NCBI GenBank assembly: GCA_037951105.1
Contig: JBAMJV010008294.1
Location: 87,498 to 151,497, forward strand
Source: Echinarachnius parma
Taxonomy: Eukaryota; Echinodermata; Echinoidea; Clypeasteroida; Echinarachniidae
Reading direction: 5' to 3'
Length of the DNA: 64,000 nucleotides
In this document: piece after piece, positions 13,901 through 25,900 of the stretch
How the letters are laid out: each line of letters begins with the position of its first letter
Numbering within the stretch: the stretch's first letter is position 1
The notes under the pieces: model-generated
Told to the model about the DNA's origin: nothing
The model's database searches: none
Seen by the model: only the letters and a program-made list of their open reading frames with translations
Position numbers and translations under genes: made by a program

Positions 13901-16900
13901 CTAAACATGTCAGTTTACAACATTTGAAAATGTAACAAAGTAAACACATAACACCATCAACAACATTGAGGAGACCAACTTGCACAATAAGTATATGTTA
14001 CGTTCTACATTGCCCAACATCACAGGAATGATAATGCTTGCCCTAACATGATTTAATGTAACGATTATCCGCTGACATAGGACAATTCTCACTGCTACAT
14101 GTGTATACGACATATAATGACATATGGATGTTTTGCTCTATTTTATTTCTTCTAGTATGTGGCAAATAATGGACACGTGTAACATAACAATCCGTAAATT
14201 TCCTATCACCTGCCAATAATCATTTAATTTTTGTATGAACCAGGCTTCACAATAGTCCCGACAAATCCGACCGAACTACAAGAGGACGATGTGCCATATG
14301 TCTTGCAAGTGGTCACGATCACCATCGGGATAGGCGTTCTTTGCCTCTATTTGGTGTTTGTTTTCTTTCGTCTTATCATCAACATAAAGCGTAAGTTTAA
14401 TCTAAAATGTAATTTTATGTGAGAAAGGGGAATGGACATGGGACATACAGGGTATTTAAATGCTCGCATATCAATTTGCATTTAAAATTGTATAAGCATA
14501 TTAATTCTATCCCATATTTTGTATAATTTTTGAATATAAGACGATTTGTAAACGCAGACTTTTCATATATCTTTAACAAGTTAAAATAAAACACATTCGA
14601 TAATTACTTTAACCAAAGCATGCTGTTTTTATTCTTGGCACTTTTGGAGTGAAACACCAACTGCGCAATGAGACTACCAAGTAATGTTCTGTATGTTTTG
14701 AAGATCGCAGCTCTTCATACCGTACTAAAGATCACAATCAGCCAGCTAGTCAACTAGGTGTTCATGGTCAGATAACTCTGCCGGTTATCCCTCATGTCCC
14801 TGCGAACCCGTCCTCCCCTGCATTGTCTAACGCGTTGAGTAGGCATGCCAGCATGGATTCAGTGGCTCTACCGCGACAGAATGTCCTCTTGCTGAACGTT
14901 CCCATTGGCTTGGCAGCAAGTAGGCCTATGTTAAATATTAAGGAAACAATCCAGAACACAGACGTTCGTGCCATCCAGAATTCTCAACAGCCACGCCCTC
15001 GATTTGAAGTCGCTGATAATCAACGACAGCATGGACGACGGCATCAGATGAACCGAATGCAACAAGTAAGCAGTTGTATAACTTCAGTTCACTTCGAGTT
15101 GCAATATATTTTATCTGTGTTTTGAACAATGAACCCTTGTTTTATGTTGACGCGCATTTTAATCCACCGCTGCCAAAATACATCATTTCCAGCTTCTATA
15201 TTGATTGCAAGGACAACATGCGATGAAAGATGGGATGTATTTGAAAGGATAACACTTTACAAGGCAATATTATGCTGACAACTTAAAAGTGACAATTTTA
15301 TATACAATACCACTACACAATTACCATAATCAATAACTCACCTAACATTTTGGACAGTCATGCGTTGAACCCTGCAGTGGAAGATTGCAGTTATCTACAA
15401 TTGTGTGATGCCGTTATGCTTTTGTTATCAATTAAATTAAACTAACTGTTTATGTTAAATTGTACCATTTTCGGTAAACCTCCTTTTTTTTTTAAATCTG
15501 GCTGCTGAATTGAAATAAACATGGATTAAAGGTACACCTGTAAAGTGTCAGATATTGCCCCAAATGAGATTGGAGACTTCAATCCTGTACCAAAATCATT
15601 GTAAGATATGTTCGAATGATGTGTGAAAGTTTCATTGAAAAAGAGCGCTGCTTTCCTGGTTAAAAAAGCGAAAATATGCGTCAGCTTTACAACGGACGTT
15701 TATGAGGTTTATGACCGTTATTTAACGCTTTTGAGCTGAATGATAGATATCGTCATACTAAAGGGGCATTTGGAAAAATCTAACCCTATTTTATTCTTCT
15801 CTTACCATATAGTCCAGTAGACATGTCTAGGGCCTAGCAATGTGTATAAAGATAATGAGATAATTTGCATATTTCGGATATAAGGTCAGAGGTCATTTGC
15901 TATCTAGGAATAGTGCAAACATAATGAAACTATTATAAAGGTGTTTTGGGATAAGGAATTCAATTCCGATGCTCATTTGCATTATCCATATGGGCAAGAA
16001 CCTGAAATCCAAGATGGCTGCCCCTAATGTGCATATTTATGAATATTATTAGTTTTTGGTGGTTCAAGCCATTAATGAGCAAGAAGTACTATGTATTATT
16101 TTTCAATCATGTTCTACATATGTATGAAAGACATTTTAGCTTTGTTGCCACCTTGGCAACAATCAGCAATGCATATAATTAGCATAATTAGGTTTTTCAC
16201 CTAATTTGCATATTCCCCAAAATCAAGTAAAATCAAATATAGTGTGAACCCTAACGGTAAAAATGACAAGTAATACAACTTTTCCAAGGTTTTGGGGGGC
16301 AACAAATCTATTTATGATACGTAATTGAACATATATATCACCGTGGCAACCCACATGAATCCAAGATGGCCGTCTTTGGCTTTGTAAGGAGATAATGTTA
16401 TTAGTATGTTTGATCGCATTTATTTCATAAATGTATTATTTGTTATCGTTAAAACAAAACTGAATTGTGAGTCCAGTTTTCTAATTGCTTATTCCAATGA
16501 TTACAAGTTAATAAAATCATCCTGATCTTATGTAACCAAAAGAAGGAACACACGTATCCTAGCTCTACTAATTTTGGGAGCGGCCATCTTGGATTTACCT
16601 GGGTTGCCATGGTGATATGTTGAATTAAGTATCAGAAATGGATTTGTTGCCCCGCAAAACCTTGGAAAAGAGGTATTACTTGTCATTTTTACTTTTCAGG
16701 TTCACAAAATATTCGATTTGATTTGATTTATGAGAATATGCAAATTAGGTGAACAAACTACTTATGCTAATCATATGCATTGCTGATTCTTGCCAAGGTG
16801 GCAACAGAGCTGAAATATCTTTAATGCATATTTAGAACATGATCAACACATAATATCCTGTAATTTTTGCTTATTAATGGCCTTAGTTACTAAAAAAAAA

Positions 16901-19900
16901 TAATATTCATGAATATGCAAATTAGGGGCAGCCATCTTCAGGGTGTTGTCCACATGGCATATGCAAATGGGCACCAGAAATGGATTCCCTACCTCAAAAC
17001 ACCCTGAAATAATAGTTTTCATTATGTTTGTACTATTCCTTGATAGAAAATGACCTCTGACCTTAGTTCAGATATATGCAAATTCGCTAATTAGGTTATA
17101 CGTATATCATACGTATAACCTATTGATTTCGTACGAATTTTATTATTATTCTTCCGATTTTGTCCGTCGCATATCTCAAGATCGCATGAATCAATTGTCA
17201 TGAATCGTCACATGATGATAGATCATGATCTAACTTAGATCTGCAATTTTTTTCAGTGACGTCACATTACTGTGACGTCATCAGGACGCCATTTTGTCAA
17301 ATTTCAATAATCATCATATCTCAGTCATGAGTTATCAATTTCAATTCAAATTTTGCATCAATATTCATCAGGTCAATGTTCATCTTTTAAGCTCATGTTG
17401 TGTTGGGATCGGATATTAATGATATTGGCAGTAGGAGAGGTACATGTACTTAAATGAAGCAGCAATGAGTCATATCATTCCGGAGTAATATTCAAGTCTT
17501 TATTCAAGCTCCAAACCAGTCTCACATACATGTAGTATACAGTATAGATCTCGGGAGCATGCAGCTGAACACGTGCTAGCCCAGTAAGGGTCTGAGCCAG
17601 CAATCCTCCTTAATCCAGGGGCACACATCAATATATAGCTTAACCAGGGTGGTTTCAATACAAGGGAGCTGTTCAGAGAAGGGGAGGGGTGATTTACTAC
17701 TGGACACCTGCCATGTGCTCGGGGACGGAACATCAAAGGTGTTTGTCCAGGGAAAGGGATCATCAACATTATTGGGGAGCAGACGGGAAGTCTGGTCTGG
17801 GGGATTATGATCGCCTTTCCAGTCTATACATGCACATGGAATATGAATGCAACGGGTGCGCTCAAGGCAATGAAAGTACATTAAATCCGTGCTAATATAT
17901 GGCCTTAATATGAACACGGAAATGGAGTACAATCATATACCTATCCCGTTATTAATCAAATATTCATAAACGTAAAGACTATGAAGGAATCAAAATCAAT
18001 TAAACCTCAAACAGATATTTTCAAATTTGCTAATCAAAAGCAACATAATAAGAATGAGTCTAAATTCATCTCATGCCTGAATGTAGTATATTACGAACAA
18101 TGTAATGAACTTCTAAATCAATCCATATGAGAAACAGATACGAACGATTGTATAGAAACAAAATAACCATAATAGCTTTAACATCCCTAAATGAGGGTAA
18201 TACCAAATTTCCATAAGTATATCAATTGTATAATCGTCGTTTAGCCTTTGTATGTAACTTGGCTAGGGTTACATAAATTGTAAATACAGTATATAAATGT
18301 AACTTTGCAAGGGTTACACAAATTGTGAATACAGTATGAAAGCAACGGGAGCGCTAAATGAGGGTAATACCTAATTTCCAAAAGTACCTGTGTATCAATT
18401 GTATGCAACTTGGCTAGGGTTACACAAATTGTGAATACAGTCAGTAAATGTAACTTGGCTAGGGTTACATAAATTGTGAACACAGTATATATTTAGATGA
18501 AAACAACGGGTGCGCTCAAGGCGATGAAAGTATGTCCATGCATACATGCTCATCAAGAAATGAGTCAATGGGGCAAGGGCATGGAAATGCAGTACGAACA
18601 AACACCTTTCCCATTAAATTCAATCACACAAGCATAAGGCTAAAAGGGGTCAACATCGAACAGATACTTTCAAATCTGCTAGTCAAAAGCAACGTAACGA
18701 TTATTAAGTCTCACAAACACGAATGTAATACCTGTAATGCTCAATAAAATGATTAATGCAAGCTCTTCTTATTCTTTCTTCTCTTCTTAACAAATTTCAT
18801 TTCTACAATAATTAATATGCACATAGTTTGTTCAGTACCAAAATCGCACATAAGACATTCTCCATTTAAAATGAAGTTTACTGATCTCTGTCAGCTTTTA
18901 AGTTTGTCAAACTGCGTTTGATTACTGCATCTATAACCGATTGTACATTTAAATATTGAATGCATTGAACTTTTCATTCGAATTAACATGAGAGAAAACA
19001 AAAATAAATATCTGTATGCACATGTGCCCAGATAACAATGCTACGTTGGCCCATCGTTGGCCCAATGTAGGCGGTCATGTTGGGCCAACGTCAAAACGTG
19101 ACGTCTAGCCCACGTCATTCTTGCCGCTGGGCCCTCGTTGGCCCAACCCCTATACGTCAACGTCAATTGCCAATGTTGAGCCAACGTTTGCCCAACCATT
19201 TATTTTGCTATTTCTGACGTCAAGCCAACATTGAGCCGACTAAACCCCAACGTTAATACGACTAAATAAGTCAATGTCGGGCCAACGTTAAAACGTGACA
19301 TTTGGCCCACGTCATTCTTGCCGCTGGGCCCTCGTTGGCCCAACCCCCATAAGCCAACGTCTTGCTACGATGTTGAGCCAACGTTTGCCCAACCTTTTAT
19401 TTTGCTATTTATGACGTCAAGCCAACATTGAGCCGACTAAACACCAACGTTGATACGACTATATAAGTCAATGTCGGGCCAACGTAAAAACGTGACGTTC
19501 GGCCCACGTCATTCTTGCCGCTGGGCCCTCGTTGGCCCAACCCCACAAGCCTACCGTCGAAATGTGGTTGTTTGTTAAAGGTTGGTTTGACGTCAGCTAG
19601 CCAACCAATATACAACGCCGCTCATTGACCGAATAGTGTATAGGCGAAACGTTGCCCTAACGTTGGCTTGCCTACCGTCGAAATGTGATTGTTTGATAAA
19701 TGCTGTTTTGATGTCAGCTAGCCAATCAATATCCAACGCCATTCATTGACCCAATTACCAAGTAGGCGAAACGTTGGCTTAACGTTGGCTTGCCTAGTGT
19801 CGAAATGTGAATGTTATTGTAAAACGTTGGTCTGACGTCAATTAGCCAACCAATTTCCAACGCCACTCATTGACCAAATGTTGTAGTAGGTGAAGCGGTG

Positions 19901-22900
19901 GCCCAACGTTGGCTTGCCTACTGTCGAAATGTGGTTGTTTGTCAAATGTTGGTTTGACGTCAACTAGCCAACCAATATCCAACGTCGCTCATTGACTGAA
20001 TGGGGTAGTAGGCGAAACGTTGGCTTGCCTACCGTCGAAATGTGGTTGTTTGTTAAAGGTTGGTTTGACGTCAGCTAGCCAACCAATATCTAACGTCGCT
20101 CATTGACCGAATGTTATAGTAGGCGAAACGTTGGCCTAACGTTGGCTTGCCCACCGTTGAATGTGGTTGTTTGTTAAAGGTTGGTTTGACGTCAGCTAGC
20201 CAACCAATATCGAACGTCGCTCATTGACTGAATGTTGTAGTAGGCGAAACGTTGGCCTAACGTTGGCTTGCCTACCGTCGAAATGTGGTTGCTTGTCAAA
20301 TGTTGGTTTGACGTCAACTAGCCAACCAATATCGAACGCCGCTCATTGACCAAATATTGTAGTAGGCGAAACGTTGGCCCAACGTTGGCTTGCCTACCGT
20401 CGAAATGTGATTGTTTTTTAAATGTTGCTTTGACGTCAGCTAGCCAACCAATATCCAACGTCGCTCATTGACTGAATGTTGTAGTAGGCGAAACGTTGTC
20501 CTAACGTTGGCTTGCCCACCGTCGAAATGTGGTTGTTTGTTAAAGGTTGGTTTGACGTCAGCTAGCCAACCAATATCCAACGTCGCTCATTGACCGAATC
20601 TTGTATTAGGCGAAACGTTGGCCTAACGTTGGCTTGCCTTCTGTCGAAATGTGGTTGTTTGTTAAATTTTGGTTTGACGTCAGCTAGCCAACCAATATCG
20701 AACGCCATTCATTGACGTAATTACGTAGTAGGCGAAACGTTGACTTAACGTTGGCTTGCCTATTGTCGAAATGTGGTTGTATGTCAAACATTGGTCTGAC
20801 GTCAACTAGCCAACCAATATCCAACGCCACGCATTGGCCGAATGTTGTAGTAGGCGAAATGTTGGCCCAACGTTGGCTTGCCTACCGTCGTAATGTGGTT
20901 GTTTGTCAAACGTTGGTTTGACGTCAACTATCCAACCAATATCTTACGCCACTCATTGACCGAATGTTCGGTCATATAGTCGTATAGTCTATAGTCGGCA
21001 CCGTCGCGGTTGGCAAAACAACGTTAAGCCAACGTTGGCCTAAGGTAAATTTACAACCACATCTTTGCAGTTGGCGAGCTGACGTTCAAACAACGTTAAG
21101 CCAACGTTGTCTGTTGACTGTTGGCAAACTGATTGGCAAATGTACGTTGAAACAACGTTGGGTGATAGTTGGACGAACAATCATATTTCTATGGTCGAAA
21201 AACAAACGTTGGACCAACGTTTCGCCTACTACGACATTGTGTCGATGAGCGGCGTTGGATCTTGGTTGGCTAGCTGACGTCGTACTAACGTTTGGCAAAC
21301 AACCACATTTCGACGGTAGGCAAGCCAACGTTATACCAACGTTTCGCCTACTACGACATTGTGTCAATGACTTGCGTAGGATATTGGTTGGCTTGTTAAC
21401 GTCAGACCAACGTTTAATACACAACCACATTACGACGGTATGTAAGCCAACGTTGGGCCAACGTTTCGCCGACTACAACATTCGGTCAATGAGTGGCGTT
21501 AGATATTGGTTGGCTAGTTGACGTCAAACAAACGTTTGACATACAACCACATTTCGACAATAGGCAAGCCAACGTTAAGTCAACGTTTTCGCCTACTACG
21601 TCATTACGTCAATGAATGGCGTTCGATATTGGTTGGCTAGCTGACGTCAAACCAACGTTTGACAAACAACCACATTACGACGGAGACAAACCAACGTTAG
21701 GCCAACGTTTCGCCTACTACAACATTCGGTCAATGAGCGACGTTGTATATTGGTTGGCTAGCTGACGTCAAACCAACCTTTAACAACCACATTTCGACGG
21801 TGGGCAAGCCAACGTTATTCCAACGTTTCGCCTACTACAACATTCGGTCAATGAGCGACGTTTGATATTGGTTGTCTAACTGACGTCAAACCAACATTTA
21901 ACAAACAATCACATTTCGACGGTAGGCAAGCAAACGTTGGGCCAACGTTTCGCCTACTACTATATTTGGTCAATGAGCGGCGTTCGATAATGGTTGGCTA
22001 TTTGACGTCAAACCAACATTTGACAAGCAACCACATTTCGGCGGTAGGCAAGGCAACGTTAGGTCAACGTTTCGCCTACATATACAACATTCGGTCAATG
22101 ATCGGCGTTGGATCTTGGTTGGCTAGCTGACGTCAAACCAACCAATAAACAACCACATTTCGACGGTAGGCAAACCAACGTTAGGCCAACGTTTCGCCTA
22201 CTATAACATTCGGTCAATGAGCGACGTTCCATATTTGTTGGCTAGCTGACGTCAAACCAACATTCAACAAACAATCACATTTCGACGGTAGGCAAGCCAC
22301 CGTTGGGCCATCGTTTCGCCTACTACAATATTTGGTCAATGAGCGGCGTTCGATATTGGTTGGCTAGTTGACGTCAAACCAACATTTGACAAGCAACCAC
22401 ATTTCGGCGGTAGGCAAGGCAACGTTAGGTCAACGTTTCGCCTACATATACAACATTCGGTCAATGATCGGCGTTGGATCTTTGTTGGCTAGCTGATGTC
22501 AAACCAACCTTTTACAAACAACCACATTTCGACGGTAGGCAAACCAACGTTGGGCCAACGTTTCGTCTACTACAACATTCGGTCAATGAGCGACGTTGGA
22601 TATTGGTTGGCTAGTTGACCTCAAACCAACCTTTCTCAAACAACCACATTTCGACGGTATAGGCAAGCCAGCGTTAGGCCAACGTTTCGCCTACCACACT
22701 ATTCGTTCAATGAGTGGCGTTGGATAGTGGTTGGCTAGTTGACGTCAAACCAACATTTGACAAACAACCACATGTCGACAGTAGGCAAGCCAACGTTGGG
22801 CCACCGCTTCATCCTACTACAACATTTGGTCAATGAGTGGCGTTGGAAATTGGTTGGCTAATTGACGTCAGACCAACGTTTTACAAAACAATCACATTTC

Positions 22901-25900
22901 GACACTAGACAAGCCAACGTTAAGCCAACGTTTGGCCTACTTGGTAATTGGGTTAATGAATAGCTTTGAATATTGATTGGCTAGCTGACATCAAACCAAT
23001 ATTTTACAAACAACCACATTTCGATAGAAGGCAAGCCAACGTTAGGCCAACGTTTCGCCTACTACAACATTCAGTCAATGAGCGATGTTCGATATTGGTT
23101 GGTAGCTGACGTCAAACCAACCTTTAACAAACAACCACATTTCGACGGTAGGCAAGCCAGCGTTAGGCCAAAGTTTCGCCTACTACGTAGTGTCGTTATT
23201 GGTTGGTTGAATGAGATTTGGCCAACGACGAACTGATAGCAAGCCAACAGTTATGATACATATGATTAATACTTCTTATTAATCATAACATTTTCCCGCT
23301 CAATTTGACACTTTTTCAATCGAAATCATTCAAATTCACGCATTGCCGTGTAATTGTTGGAATCGGTCTTTCAAATTCCGAATAAGTGCATACGCATAAG
23401 CTTTCGTCTTTAATCAACGTTTACAAAACGTTTACAAAACTTTTTTATTAGGTCAAGTATATCTTCGTCTTTAATCAACGTTTAAAAAACGTTCTTCAAA
23501 CGTCTCCAGCGTCCGACAGGTTTTCTGCTGGTACTTGCACTTCAAATCAAATACATTGAAAGGTTTTTTGTTGTTTTTTCTAACGTTTAAACAACGATTT
23601 AAAAACGTTCATTTGGAACGTTCTAAAAACGTTTTCAACCTTCCACAAAAACACGTTTTAAAAACGTTTTCACATAACGTCCAAATAACCGACTTTGAAC
23701 CTGTTTAGAACGTTCAGAAAACGTTCAATTGTTAGTTGGGTAGCATTCACGAATGTGCAGCCAAATAATCGTTTGATGAAATTATATAATGACAATAAAA
23801 ATAAGATAATAATAATGTTTCGATTTATATAGCGCCTAATTTAATGATATTATAACCCTGGTCATCGGGGGTCATCGGACACACTCACAATCAATCCACA
23901 CGATATACAATTAAGTACAATTACATACACGTTCTACTCCTACAGGGTAAATTGGTAGAGCACAGCAATATTGGATTAATTGTCTTGCTTAATTAAGGAC
24001 AAACGAGAACGCGAACATTTTACCACACCACGTCTACAATTTTGTGTACGGTTCAAGTTATGTTATTATTTTATGAACACCACTGCGAAGTTTATAGCAT
24101 TGATCAATTTAATTCATCAACTGTGTACGTATCAGTGACAAAAGAGCTGGAAGTGTTACAAACAGAATCTTTTTAGATTTCGCAAAGGACTAACAACACT
24201 TTTCCCTACAAGTTCATGAAATCCGCATAGACTTTGCACACATCCCACTCGGTGCCCGTGGTCAAGGGGTATTTATCCGATATCACTATAACTTACGATG
24301 TTTTTTTTCTTCTCGATTACCGTGTAGTTTCAAAATGATCTGTAGTGGAACCAGCGTTTTTCCTCATATACAAACGATTTCCAAACCTACTTTATTATTT
24401 CCATTTGGGATTGTTTGCAGATTATTCTAGCCGGTTTCGCATTCTTTAGAGAGGATTTACACATAGATTTAAATGTAATAAAGTCAAATATTGACGCATT
24501 TCATATAGATGTAAAGAAAATATATTAGACCAAATTCATGCTTTTTATATAGAAATCGTTACCGACAAAATGTTTTTTTGGTATCAAGGATTCGTATTAA
24601 AGGTTAGTTGAGTTGAGTTTTGGTATAAAGGGCGCTACACACAATATTTGTGTGAGATAATAAACAAACGGAGTGTCAAATTTGAAAGAGCATACAATTG
24701 TAATGACAGAATATTAACTTAATTTGATCAAAATTTGTTCAGAAATGCCTGAGATATCCATTAACATAACATTTAAAAAATGTTCGGGAACACAAAATAT
24801 AACTTTGAACCGGCCGCTAACAAATTAAAAAATTGCTTCTCCTTTTTAAAAAGGTACTATTAAAGATGTTTTTAAATACTTGTTGATTATCTCTCTATCT
24901 AATAACTATTTCAACAAATCATGACATGCACAACATTTTATTTGTAAAGACCTTTTAAAACCAATAGGTTTTTAAAGAGCGTCCTTTTGAGTTTTAACGT
25001 TTTTTTTTTGTAATGGGAACATGCTTTGTACTTAGTCGTTTGTCATGTGTTGTGTAATTCCTTTCGAGCATGGTGGAGTAAGTTATAACTGTCAGTTTGT
25101 AATGTAATGATGCAGGTTTTAGTTAATACAACTCAGGTTAACCAAAGCTGAACTCTCTTTACCAAAACTCAACTATCCTTTTAATGAAAACATCATTGAT
25201 GAAGTGGATTGTACTTCATTTGTAGTAAAATAGATACGTATATTACGAACAAAAGATTAACCACTGCTATACATTTCACGGGGAAAATTGATTAACAAAA
25301 TGCAAGATAGCTAAATCAAGACAGATATAGGGAAACAGTCCATTTCATTCATTGGGGCAGTAATTTTAGATGAACCTCCATGTGACTTAAAATGTACGAT
25401 GTCACGATATGGATTTCGTAAATTGTACAATGATTAAAATATATTTTAATTATGTTCTACCAACAACGTATGAAAACCTTTTTGGAACATTTTGGATTGT
25501 TGTAATATTATCGATAATATAATGTACATTCTATACTTGTATTGCTTATAGTTGTATAAGGGCTAGTTTTGACTAACATACTATGCAATGTCTGTCCTTT
25601 TTAATAAATGACGGGAAATTGTGAAATATTGTACATTATATGATTTTGCTGAATTGGTAAATGAATACAATTAAATGAAATGTTATTAACAAAATATTAG
25701 GGGTGCAAAGCCCCTTTGCACAGTCCCCTCTTTATTCACTTTGATACATCTATTAATTAGTGATTTATGATCGGTAAAGGTTGGTTTCGCAATCGATCCC
25801 AATGCGTCGTAAGTGGGCCGACGTTGGGCCAACGTTGGCCCAACGCAGAATTATTATCGGGGTTCATGATCGATTATAAACGATCATATAGTGAACAGAA

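Noticed and set aside
14711-15065. Acceptor at 14710 (CGCAG) for exon 7
   Set aside because: It would give the wrong phase after exon 6. The acceptor at 14703 keeps the frame.
19029-23200. A CRISPR array, because of many evenly spaced repeats
   Set aside because: Units are ~120 bp with no unique spacers, are arranged as an inverted pair, and lie in an animal intron.
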